Positions 16,646-24,209 of a stretch of 40,940 nucleotides of DNA are shown in pieces; the first letter of the stretch is position 1, and each line of letters starts with the position of its first letter. Under the pieces are notes generated by a model that worked only from the letters and a program-made list of their open reading frames with translations, ran no database searches and was not told where the DNA came from. This stretch comes from Flavobacterium psychrophilum (lineage in GTDB: Bacteria > Bacteroidota > Bacteroidia > Flavobacteriales > Flavobacteriaceae). The stretch spans positions 1-40,940 of the forward strand of contig CAMCTL010000006.1 in assembly GCA_945878515.1 (NCBI GenBank), read 5' to 3'. The position numbers and the translations under genes are program-made.

Positions 16646-16664
16646 AAAAGATTAGTGCGGCTTT

Positions 16665-17261
16665 TTGGTTAACCCCATTTATTTAAAACATTTGGATCAG
16701 AAAGAACATCATTATTTTAAAAATGCGAAAGAATGGCGGGAATGGTTACACGAAAACCATACTAAATCTACTGGCATTTGTCTGATTTTTTACAAAGTAG
16801 GCAGCCAATTTGAAAGTATGCGTTGGGAAGAAGCCGTTCAAGTTGCTATTTGCTATGGTTGGATAGATTCGACTGTAAAAAAGATGGATGAAGAACGGCA
16901 CCGACAATTTTTTTCGCCAAGAAAAAATAAAAGTGTCTGGAGTAAACTCAATAAAACCTATATCGATAAACTTCTAAAAGAGAACCTCATGCACGAAAGT
17001 GGTTTGTCAAAAATAGAAATTGCCAAGCAAAATGGTTCATGGAATTCGCTAGATGCAGTGGAAGATTTAATTGTTCCTGATGATTTAAAATTGGCATTTG
17101 ACCTCAATCAAATAGCTTTTGAAAATTATAATAATTTTAGTCCATCCTATCGAAAAAATTATCTTTACTGGCTAAATCAAGCTAAAAGAGTGGAAACACG
17201 AAATGTTAGAATCGCACAAATCATTCATTTTTGCAATCAAAATAAAAAATCAAGAGAATAA
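16665..17261 (+). CDS. YdeI/OmpD-associated family protein
   Basis: About 198 residues, matching YdeI-like proteins: KNAKEWREWLHENH, WEEAVQVAICYGWIDS, RQFFSPRKNKSVWSKLNK and the C-terminal FSPSYRKNYLYWLNQAKRVETRNVRI. The first block is the usual N-terminal DUF1801-like fold of this group; biochemical function is unknown. No ATG is available in frame: after the stop at 16653 the plausible starts are TTG at 16665 or a TTG further in, so the start is uncertain. It follows sodC closely (19 bases) and may be read through from it. Confidence 0.75.
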   Translation: MVNPIYLKHLDQKEHHYFKNAKEWREWLHENHTKSTGICLIFYKVGSQFESMRWEEAVQVAICYGWIDSTVKKMDEERHRQFFSPRKNKSVWSKLNKTYIDKLLKENLMHESGLSKIEIAKQNGSWNSLDAVEDLIVPDDLKLAFDLNQIAFENYNNFSPSYRKNYLYWLNQAKRVETRNVRIAQIIHFCNQNKKSRE

Positions 17262-17312
17262 TTTTTACTGAAACGCACAAAAAAACATAGCTTTGCAATT
17301 CAAAACAAAGTA

Positions 17313-18527
17313 ATGATTAACCCCTCAGCATCTGGTTGGATAGACAAATTTTTTCTTAAAAAAAAGTCATCAGTTTTTCTTGCCGAAACGGAGCCTACTA
17401 TTTTTTACAAAAATGTTAGAGAAACAGGTTTTATTTATGGTCATATCGTTTCTTTTGACACTTCATTTTCAATAAATAGCAGAGGCTGGCTTCAAAACGA
17501 AATTTCAAAACTGGCTCTGCTCAATACTTTGAATGGGATTTATGAACTAAGCAATCCCGAAAGCAGTCCCGAAAACTTTAGTATAGCGGCAGTCGATTTC
17601 TATAACAAAATGAATCCGCAGGGCTACAATTTATTCAAAAAAATATTGCCAAATGATACCGTTTCATTAGCTTTAGAAAAAATTATTGATAGTCGAGTTC
17701 AAACTAATATCGACATTATCAACAAAAATTTTTCTCATATTGTTACAAATGCCTTGCTTTTTATCGATGTTTTGGCCTTTCGCCAATACTTGATTCTCGG
17801 AGAAATTCCTGAAAAATATTTAAATAAAATAGAAGAGGCAATAATCAGCATCGTATCATTGGCCTTGAGAACCAAAACCACAAAATCAAAATACGATGAT
17901 TTATTAATCAAGCTTTTTGAATCATCAGTGCGATACAGCAAATTTTCACAGGTAAATGTACGTTCAAAACACTTCGGGATGGATGAATTAAAATTGGACT
18001 ATTTTACTAATATTCTTGAAAAACAATATTTAGTAGATATGGCAGGAATGGCGCTGTGGAGTGATGGTATTATAGAAAAGAATGAAGCTTATTTTCTTTA
18101 CAAATTAGCTGAATTAATTGGTGTTTCCGATAATTTTGTTAGTGAAAGTATGCAGAATACTAATGACTTTATTACCAAATTCAGAAAAGAAATTCCTTAT
18201 TTTAATTACACGAACCCGGTAAAACATTTTTACGATCACACTACTCAAAGGGTTGTTACACTTATTAGTCGCAACAAAAATAGGCTTCAGAAAGAAATAG
18301 TTCAAAGTAAAGAATTGATGTTATTATTGGTCTATTCAACCCGAAGGGAATTAGATGAAAAAGAGAAAAAAAAGGTAAGAAAACAACTATTGGATATTTG
18401 TAAAACGATACCTTCATTGGCAATATTTCTTTTGCCAGGTGGCAGTTTACTATTACCTATTTTTATCAAATTTATTCCCACACTTTTGCCATCAGCCTTT
18501 AATGAAAACTTAGAAAATGAAGAGTAA
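17313..18527 (+). CDS. LETM1-related protein with TerB-like middle domain
   Basis: A 404-residue protein without a signal peptide. The middle (about 230-285, YLVDMAGMALWSDGIIEKNEAYFLYKLAELIG) resembles TerB-like helical domains. The C-terminus (about 340-400, STRRELDEKEKKKVRKQLLDICKTIPSLAIFLLPGGSLLLP) resembles the LETM1 domain with its Pro-rich hydrophobic segment, which may be membrane-associated. Such Bacteroidota proteins are often labelled LETM1-related biofilm-associated; I cannot confirm a biofilm role from sequence. Monocistronic on present evidence. Confidence 0.7.
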   Translation: MINPSASGWIDKFFLKKKSSVFLAETEPTIFYKNVRETGFIYGHIVSFDTSFSINSRGWLQNEISKLALLNTLNGIYELSNPESSPENFSIAAVDFYNKMNPQGYNLFKKILPNDTVSLALEKIIDSRVQTNIDIINKNFSHIVTNALLFIDVLAFRQYLILGEIPEKYLNKIEEAIISIVSLALRTKTTKSKYDDLLIKLFESSVRYSKFSQVNVRSKHFGMDELKLDYFTNILEKQYLVDMAGMALWSDGIIEKNEAYFLYKLAELIGVSDNFVSESMQNTNDFITKFRKEIPYFNYTNPVKHFYDHTTQRVVTLISRNKNRLQKEIVQSKELMLLLVYSTRRELDEKEKKKVRKQLLDICKTIPSLAIFLLPGGSLLLPIFIKFIPTLLPSAFNENLENEE

Positions 18528-18731
18528 TTAAAGAGAGTTTTCAAAACAAAAATCCAATATTTCACAAGTTAGAAAATTGAATTATTGGTTAATGCCCTCC
18601 TTCGGAAAATCCTCAAAATAATTGGCATCTAGTTTCAATTACGCTTCTACCTTTTTTTATTTCTAACCTGTGTTCGATTATTATTGAAATTTAATCGACT
18701 GTATTTTAATTACTTAATTTTTTTGATTTCT

Positions 18732-18764
18732 CCTGCAAGGTCTTTTTTTTTTTAGACCTTTTAG
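18732..18764. repeat. REP-like palindrome, unit 1
   Basis: AAGGTCT (18737-18743) and AGACCTT (18754-18760) pair around a T10 loop; including flanks the arms CCTGCAAGGTCT and AGACCTTTTAGG match at 10 of 12 positions. Its outer sequence (CCTnCAAGG) is shared with unit 2. Confidence 0.55.
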
Positions 18765-18787
18765 GTATTTCTATAAAAACAAATACA

Positions 18788-18814
18788 CCTACAAGGTTTT
18801 AAAAACCTTGTAGG
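18788..18814. repeat. REP-like palindrome, unit 2
   Basis: CCTACAAGGTTTT and AAAACCTTGTAGG are perfect 13-bp complements around a single A. Its similarity to unit 1, 50 bases away, suggests a dispersed palindromic repeat family and not a gene-specific terminator. No REP-associated transposase is in the window. Confidence 0.6.
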
Positions 18815-18993
18815 AATTCAAATCTCTTTATAAATCAATCATTTAACAATCGAACCCAGGTTTCTATGTAAAATATTACTAGAAAAATCGTTCATCTTCT
18901 AAAGTTCTGTTGCAAGTTGAGGTAATTTAATCGTTTTTAATTTGATAGTAATTTTAATTTCTAAAAATCAACGAAATATATCACGATAATATT

Positions 18994-19010
18994 AATCAAT
19001 TAAATTGATT
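18994..19010. promoter_or_regulatory. Candidate OxyR/LysR-type operator
   Basis: AATCAATT-A-AATTGATT is a perfect 17-bp palindrome containing the LysR-type T-N11-A pattern. It lies six bases upstream of the oxyR -7 box, where binding would block the promoter, suggesting negative autoregulation. Confidence 0.5.
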
Positions 19011-19015
19011 GTTTT

Positions 19016-19023
19016 TATCTTTG
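19016..19023 (+). promoter_or_regulatory. Putative -7 box of oxyR
   Basis: TAtcTTTG followed by CA fits the TAnnTTTG consensus, 20 bases before the oxyR ATG. Confidence 0.5.
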
Positions 19024-19042
19024 CATCACAAAATACTATACA

Positions 19043-19984
19043 ATGACAATTACACAACTTCAATATGTATTGGCAGTAGCCGAACACAAAAACTTTACAC
19101 TTGCAGCAGAAAAATGTTTCGTTACCCAACCGACTTTGAGCATGCAAATTCAAAAAATTGAGGATGAATTGAACATTTTAATTTTTGATAGAAGCAAAAA
19201 ACCAATTCAACTCACGGCTATTGGTCAAAAAATAGTCGAACAAGCCAAAAACATTGTCAACGAAGCAGGAAAAATAAAAGACATAGTTGAATATCAAAAA
19301 GGATTTATTGGTGGTGAATTCAGAATTGGAATTATCCCAACGATTATGCCAACACTTTTGCCAATGTTCTTAAATAATTTTATCAAAAAATACCCTAAAA
19401 TAAAACTCATCATTGAAGAGTTGAATACCGACGAAATTATAATAAAATTAAAAAATGGTCATCTTGATGCAGCTATTGCAGCAACACCATTAGAAGATGA
19501 AAAAATTAAGGAAATTGTGTTGTATTACGAGCCATTTGTAGCCTATGTTCCTCACCAAACTATTATTTCTCAAAAATCCGAAATAGAAATTTCGGATTTG
19601 AATATAGACGATATTTTACTTTTGCAAGACGGGCACTGTTTTAGAGATGGTATTCTAAATTTATGCAAAAACAAGGAATTATCAGGGAGAAACTCATTTC
19701 AATTAGAAAGTGGTAGTTTCGAAACCTTAATTAAACTTGCTGATGAAGGACTAGGAACTACGCTTCTACCCTACATGCATACTTTGAATTTACATGAAAA
19801 AGACAAATTGAAATTGAGACAATTTAAAGAGCCAAAACCAGCAAGAGAAGTGAGTCTCATATACCCAAAAAGCGAACTAAAGATCCATATAATTGACGCA
19901 CTAAGAAACACCATTTCAGGAGTTGTAAAAGGCGCAATTGCGTTTCAAAATGTTCAAATAATTAGCCCAATCCTCAAAAAATAA
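19043..19984 (+). CDS. oxyR: OxyR, hydrogen peroxide-sensing LysR-type regulator
   Basis: A 313-residue LysR-type regulator: an N-terminal winged helix (1-60; QLQYVLAVAEHKNFTLAAEKCFVTQPTLS), a linker helix, and a periplasmic-binding-protein-like effector domain (about 90-300). The redox pair is in DGHCFRDGILNLC: the cysteines fall at 199 and 208, spaced by eight residues, the same numbers and spacing as in E. coli OxyR. This strongly supports peroxide sensing by disulfide formation. Typical targets such as katA or dps are not in the window; sodC lies 2.4 kb upstream. The gene has its own promoter with a palindromic candidate operator, and the next gene follows after 27 bases. Confidence 0.93.
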   Translation: MTITQLQYVLAVAEHKNFTLAAEKCFVTQPTLSMQIQKIEDELNILIFDRSKKPIQLTAIGQKIVEQAKNIVNEAGKIKDIVEYQKGFIGGEFRIGIIPTIMPTLLPMFLNNFIKKYPKIKLIIEELNTDEIIIKLKNGHLDAAIAATPLEDEKIKEIVLYYEPFVAYVPHQTIISQKSEIEISDLNIDDILLLQDGHCFRDGILNLCKNKELSGRNSFQLESGSFETLIKLADEGLGTTLLPYMHTLNLHEKDKLKLRQFKEPKPAREVSLIYPKSELKIHIIDALRNTISGVVKGAIAFQNVQIISPILKK

Positions 19985-20011
19985 ATAACTAACGTCATAA
20001 AAAAAAGTGTT

Positions 20012-21121
20012 ATGAGAATTATAAAATATCTTTTTCTTTTGTTATTGCTTAGTTTAGTAGCACTATCCATTTTTATAGCCACTCAAAAAGGAGAATTTAA
20101 GGTTGAAAAAAGCAAGATTATCGATTCGCAAAAATCGGCAATTTTCAGTTATGCCAATAATTTCAAAAACTGGACAGATTGGAATTCGTTGGCTGCTGAA
20201 GACTCGATTATAAACGTCATTTATTCTACTAATGCTATTGGAAAAGGTAGTTTTTGTAGCTGGGAAGGCAAAGCAGGAATTGGAGAAATAAAGACGATTA
20301 ATGTGGTAGAAAACGATAGCATTCTTCAAACAATGAGTTTTAATGGAAATTCAGCTGATGTTGTACTAAGTTTTAAAGACACTTTGGGTAAAACAAAAGT
20401 AACTTGGAAAGCAAAAGGAAGAATGAGCTTTCTTTTTAAGGTAAAAACTATTTTTGATGGCGGTGCAAATAGAATATTTGGAAGTATTTTTGAGAAAAGT
20501 TTGATTAATTTAGATAAAAGATTAGACTATGAAATGAATACATTTAATGTTAATATAAATGGTATCGTCAAAAAACTTGAGTCTTTTTATCTTGCTCAAA
20601 GATTTACAAGCACGTTTTCAAATATTACCAAAAATTCTGGTATCGTGTTTTCTAAAATTACCGCTTTTTGCAATAATAATAATATTACAATTAAAGGAAA
20701 ACCTTTTGTTATTTATCACACTTACGATACCATAAACAATTTGGCCAAAATGTCAATCTGTATTCCTATAAAACAGTCCATTTTTATAGCCGAAGGCAGC
20801 GAAATATTATCTGATACGCTTAAATCATTTGAAGCTATAAAAACAACTCTTCGAGGTGATTACTCGCATTCACATAAAGCTTTAAATAAAACATTAGATT
20901 ACTTCAAAAAAAATAGTCTCAAATCAGACGATTCATTTTCGCATCTTGAAATTTATTCGATTGGTAAAAATGAAATCAGTAATCCATCCAAATGGAAGAC
21001 TGAAATTTATTTCCCCACAAAACCAAAAGTATTATATGTAAAACCACAGTTAAGGCCAACAATTAAAGAAGAAGTTGTACCTAAGAAAGCCGAAGAGATA
21101 GCAGTTCCAGATGAATTTTAA
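20012..21121 (+). CDS. SRPBCC domain plus GyrI-like domain protein, membrane-anchored
   Basis: A 369-residue protein. One N-terminal membrane segment (about 5-25, LFLLLLLSLVALSIFIA) is followed by an SRPBCC/polyketide-cyclase-like fold (about 30-165; FSYANNFKNWTDWNSLAAED, GKGSFCSWEG, VTWKAKGRMSF). The C-terminal half (about 185-345) resembles GyrI-like/AraC effector-binding domains (KGKPFVIYHTYD, EAIKTTLRGDYSHSHKALNKTLDYF). The tail after 350 is charged and proline-rich. Both folds bind small hydrophobic ligands in other proteins; the ligand here is unknown. It lies 27 bases after oxyR and could be cotranscribed. Confidence 0.72.
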   Translation: MRIIKYLFLLLLLSLVALSIFIATQKGEFKVEKSKIIDSQKSAIFSYANNFKNWTDWNSLAAEDSIINVIYSTNAIGKGSFCSWEGKAGIGEIKTINVVENDSILQTMSFNGNSADVVLSFKDTLGKTKVTWKAKGRMSFLFKVKTIFDGGANRIFGSIFEKSLINLDKRLDYEMNTFNVNINGIVKKLESFYLAQRFTSTFSNITKNSGIVFSKITAFCNNNNITIKGKPFVIYHTYDTINNLAKMSICIPIKQSIFIAEGSEILSDTLKSFEAIKTTLRGDYSHSHKALNKTLDYFKKNSLKSDDSFSHLEIYSIGKNEISNPSKWKTEIYFPTKPKVLYVKPQLRPTIKEEVVPKKAEEIAVPDEF

Positions 21122-21184
21122 AATTTTGATTATTATGATTAAACCTAATCGAAAAATTTCAATCTAAACATATAAATAACAGCT

Positions 21185-21727
21185 TTGCAAGAGGAAAAGG
21201 AATTTATTCAGGAGCTTTTGAACCCTAAAACGCAAAATCAAGCGTTTCAAAAGCTCTTGAAAGATTATCAAAAACCGTTATACAATCACATTCGAAATAT
21301 CGTTTTGAACCACGATGACGCCAATGATGTTTTGCAAAATACTTTTGTAAAAGTATTTCAGAATTTAATTAAATTTAAAGGAGAAAGCAAACTCTTTTCT
21401 TGGATGTATCGCATTGCAACTAACGAAGCGTTAACTTTTTTAGCCCAAAAATCAAAAAAAAGTGGCATTTCATCGGAAACTTTGCAAAACAAAACTATAG
21501 ACAATTTAAAAGCCGATGTTTATTTTGATGGAAACGAAATTCAACAAAAATTGCAAAAAGCAATTTTATTATTGCCAGAAAAGCAACAACTTATCTTTAA
21601 AATGAAATATTTTGAAGAACTGAAATATGAGGAGATTTCTGAAATACTTGGCACATCGGTTGGTGGTTTGAAGGCTTCCTATCATCTTGCTGTAAAAAAA
21701 ATAGAAGCCTTTGTAACAAAAAATTAA
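21185..21727 (+). CDS. ECF RNA polymerase sigma factor
   Basis: About 180 residues. Region 2 (about 22-90) is recognisable in LYNHIRNIVLNHDDANDVLQNTFVKVFQN and GESKLFSWMYRIATNEA; region 4 (about 118-172) in LPEKQQLIFKMKYFEELKYEEISEILGTSVGGLKASYHLAVKKIEAF. The only plausible start is TTG at 21185, since the frame opens at a stop at 21173 with no ATG before the conserved QEEKEF opening. It heads an operon with a membrane protein and a periplasmic sensor-like protein, with gaps of 30 and 6 bases. The tight arrangement suggests envelope-stress signalling. Confidence 0.9.
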   Translation: MQEEKEFIQELLNPKTQNQAFQKLLKDYQKPLYNHIRNIVLNHDDANDVLQNTFVKVFQNLIKFKGESKLFSWMYRIATNEALTFLAQKSKKSGISSETLQNKTIDNLKADVYFDGNEIQQKLQKAILLLPEKQQLIFKMKYFEELKYEEISEILGTSVGGLKASYHLAVKKIEAFVTKN

Positions 21728-21757
21728 ACCTTTTGACTCTGATGAAGTCTAACAACT

Positions 21758-22171
21758 ATGAAAACATTTCTACTAGATAACGAACCAAAACTGAAAACTG
21801 GATTTATAGTCCCAGAAAATTATTTTGAAAATTTTTCAATAAAAATGATGCAACAATTGCCTCAAAATGAACCAAAAGTAGTTTCGATTTATGCGAGGAA
21901 AAAAACTTGGATGTATGCAGCTGCAGCGATTTTAATATTGGCCATGTCGATACCTCTATATACTAATTATTTTAGTCATTCATCTGAAATTGAAGACGCC
22001 ACTTTAGAAAATTATATAGCCTATCAGACCACTGTTTCTGGGACAGATTTAGTGAACCTTCTTGATGAACAAGACATTCAAAAAATAAGCGTTGACTTGG
22101 ATTTAGAAGATTTAACTATCGAAAACGAACTTTCTCAAAATAAGAATTTAGAACAATACCTGTTAAATTAA
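21758..22171 (+). CDS. Small single-pass membrane protein, putative anti-sigma partner
   Basis: A 137-residue protein with a short cytoplasmic N-terminus containing the motif PENYFENF (19-26), one membrane helix (about 51-70, WMYAAAAILILAMSIPLYTNY), and an acidic C-terminal domain. The layout is that of an anti-sigma factor, though I see no zinc anti-sigma motif. The PENYFE motif is common to small membrane proteins in Flavobacterium ECF operons. Its position directly behind the sigma gene supports an inhibitory role, which is inference. Confidence 0.7.
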   Translation: MKTFLLDNEPKLKTGFIVPENYFENFSIKMMQQLPQNEPKVVSIYARKKTWMYAAAAILILAMSIPLYTNYFSHSSEIEDATLENYIAYQTTVSGTDLVNLLDEQDIQKISVDLDLEDLTIENELSQNKNLEQYLLN

Positions 22172-22177
22172 TATAAA

Positions 22178-22627
22178 ATGAAAACAAACAAACTAATATT
22201 TATACTATTTCTAATATCAATTTCTTCATTTGCTCAATCCATATTAGCTGAAAAGAAAGAAAAAATTAACGCCTTAAAAATTGGTTTTATTACCAATGAA
22301 CTAACTTTAACAACTGAAGAAGCTACTAAATTTTGGCCCATTTATAATGCTTATGATGACAAACAGTTTGAAATTAGGCATCAGAAAATGAAAGCATTTA
22401 AGAGTCGAATGGATGCTGATTTAGAAAAAATGAGCGAAAAAGAAGCCGCTACATTTCTTGCTCAAATGGAAAACACAGAAGATGAATTATATCAACTAAG
22501 AAAAAAATTCGTTGCAAATCTAAAAGGTGTTTTACCATCAGTGAAAATCATAAAATTGAAAAAAGCCGAAGACGATTTTAATAGAAAATTGCTGCAACAA
22601 TATAGAAATAACGGACCAAAGAGATAA
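22178..22627 (+). CDS. Periplasmic Spy/CpxP-like sensor of ECF operon
   Basis: A 149-residue secreted protein with a signal peptide ending near SSFAQ (about 19-20). The mature part is helical and charged: EEATKFWPIYNAYDDKQFEIRHQK, then a long region of Lys/Glu/Met-rich helix. Its shape recalls the Spy/CpxP group that senses misfolded envelope proteins, and homologues in Flavobacteria are called sensors of ECF-type sigma factors. It starts six bases after the membrane protein gene and is followed by a strong terminator. Confidence 0.75.
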   Translation: MKTNKLIFILFLISISSFAQSILAEKKEKINALKIGFITNELTLTTEEATKFWPIYNAYDDKQFEIRHQKMKAFKSRMDADLEKMSEKEAATFLAQMENTEDELYQLRKKFVANLKGVLPSVKIIKLKKAEDDFNRKLLQQYRNNGPKR

Positions 22628-22651
22628 TAATCTTTACTAATTAAATACTTT

Positions 22652-22694
22652 AAAAAGACCAAGAATTAGACTCATCTGTTTCTTGGTCTTTTTT
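22652..22694 (+). terminator. Intrinsic terminator of the ECF sigma operon
   Basis: AAAAAGACCAAGAA (22652-22665) and TTCTTGGTCTTTTT (22680-22693) form a perfect 14-bp stem with a 14-base loop and T-run. Confidence 0.88.
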
Positions 22695-22846
22695 ACATTT
22701 TGGAACAAAAAATAAAATATATTTTAGAGTTTAATTAAATGATTTTAAGTATTTTAAAAGCTATTTATTTAGTTAATCTGTGCTAATTTAAATTAATTGG
22801 CACAGTAATTGAAAAGCTAAATATATATAACTTAATCTTATTAATT

Positions 22847-24085
22847 ATGAAAACTCAAGTACTTTTATTAGCCCTAATCAGTTCAGTATTTGCAACTCAA
22901 ATACAAGGGCAAAACAGAACAATTGTAAATCCACAAAGTTCAGAAATTAGCGACAATTTGGATTTAAGAGTTGTGGCATCGATCTTTGGTGATTCAAGAA
23001 ATTTGCAGGATTTTGAAAGACAATTGAATGATCCCAAACTTCAGATTTCAAATCTAGATTTGAATAATGATGGACAGGTAGACTATTTGAGAGTTATTGA
23101 ATCGGTAGAAAAACGCACGCATCTCGTTATAATCCAATCTGTTCTTGACAAAGATATATACCAAGATGTAGCTTCTATTGAAGTAGAAAAAGACAGGAAT
23201 AATACTATTCAAATTCAAGTGGTAGGAAATTCCTATTTCTATGGGCAAAATTACATTTATGAACCGGTTTTTTATAGAACTCCCTTGATTTATGCCAGTT
23301 TTTGGATGCCTAATTATAGACCATATTACTCTAATTGGAATTGGAATTATTATCCAAGTTACTTTTATGCTTGGAATTCATATCCAATATTTAGATACAG
23401 AAACAATGTAAATATCTGTCTAAATAGATATAACAACAACCATTATAATTATGTAAATTACAGAAGAAGTAGCTATGCTAGTAATAACTATTTCAGAAGT
23501 CAATCAAATGGTTATGAAAGACAATATCCTGAAAATTCTTTTTCAAGAAGAAATACAACTGTGAGTAATCGATATGAATTAGACCAAACACGTAGTACAA
23601 GAAATGGTGGCACGAGAAGCGAAGTAGTAAATTCACCAAACAGCGTTAATTCTAATAGACAATCTTCGACGCAAAGAGCAGAATCTTCAAGAGATTATGC
23701 TCAAAATAGAACTGAAACTCCAAGAGAAGCAATTCCGCAAAGAACAGTAACTCAAAGAGATTATTCTCAAACTAGAACGGAAACTCCAAAACAATCTGTA
23801 CCACAAAGAGCAGAATCTTCACGAGATTATTCTCAAAATAGAACAGAAACTCCAAGAGAAGCAGTTCCGCAAAGAACAACACCTCAAAGAGATTATTCTC
23901 AAAATAGAACTGAAACTCCAAGACAATCAGCTCCGCAACAAAGAGAGTATTCTCAAAATAGAACGGAAACCCCAAAACTATCTGCTCCGCAAAGAACAGA
24001 ATCTTCAAGAGAAAATAATTCTTCAAGAAATTCCTCATCACGTGATAATTCTAATTCATCGCGTGGTGGAAACAGAAGAATCTAA
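22847..24085 (+). CDS. Secreted protein with C-terminal 22-residue tandem repeats
   Basis: A 412-residue protein with a signal peptide (cleavage near 21-22, IQGQ). The N-terminal domain (about 30-135) includes DLNNDGQVDYLRV at 71-83, an EF-hand-like calcium loop pattern. A Tyr/Trp/Asn-rich segment (about 140-225) follows, then a repeat region (about 277-390) with RTETP at spacings of 22, 22, 22 and 18 residues and the variants RDYSQNRTETPRQSAPQ. The repeat part is basic, hydrophilic and likely disordered, so it may contact the cell wall or nucleic acids. I do not recognise a named family. Flanked by terminators at 22652 and 24108, it is monocistronic. Confidence 0.78.
   Translation: MKTQVLLLALISSVFATQIQGQNRTIVNPQSSEISDNLDLRVVASIFGDSRNLQDFERQLNDPKLQISNLDLNNDGQVDYLRVIESVEKRTHLVIIQSVLDKDIYQDVASIEVEKDRNNTIQIQVVGNSYFYGQNYIYEPVFYRTPLIYASFWMPNYRPYYSNWNWNYYPSYFYAWNSYPIFRYRNNVNICLNRYNNNHYNYVNYRRSSYASNNYFRSQSNGYERQYPENSFSRRNTTVSNRYELDQTRSTRNGGTRSEVVNSPNSVNSNRQSSTQRAESSRDYAQNRTETPREAIPQRTVTQRDYSQTRTETPKQSVPQRAESSRDYSQNRTETPREAVPQRTTPQRDYSQNRTETPRQSAPQQREYSQNRTETPKLSAPQRTESSRENNSSRNSSSRDNSNSSRGGNRRI
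23675..24016 (+). repeat. 66-bp coding tandem repeats
   Basis: About five copies of a 66-bp unit within the preceding gene encode the RTETP repeats, the last shortened to 54 bp. Copies differ by substitutions, so they are old and not a recent expansion. In-frame copy-number change is possible. Confidence 0.7.
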
Positions 24086-24107
24086 AAATAGGAATGATTC
24101 AATTATT

Positions 24108-24138
24108 AAAACACGGTAACAATAACCGTGTTTTTTTA
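24108..24138 (+). terminator. Intrinsic terminator
   Basis: AAAACACGGT and ACCGTGTTTT form a 10-bp stem with a 7-base loop and T-run, 23 bases after the repeat-protein gene. Confidence 0.88.
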
Positions 24139-24209
24139 ATTTTTATCGTTTATCATTTAATAATATATTTAAAAAGATTAGATTTGCTGTGTTATTTTAT
24201 AGATTATTC

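Larger units (their letters stand above)
18528..19042. other. 515-bp intergenic region before oxyR
   Basis: No gene is supported on either strand. It contains two related REP-like palindromes (18731-18764 and 18788-18814), a promoter-proximal palindrome (18994-19010) and the oxyR -7 box. The first 190 bases show nothing I can name. Confidence 0.6.

Noticed and set aside
23675..24016. CRISPR-like regular repeats
   Set aside because: The 66-bp period is in frame with the gene, units have no unique spacers, and the copies are diverged coding repeats.
23772..24041. Reverse-strand open frame of 89 codons
   Set aside because: It is a repetitive shadow of the tandem repeats, with Phe/Leu-rich composition and no start signal.
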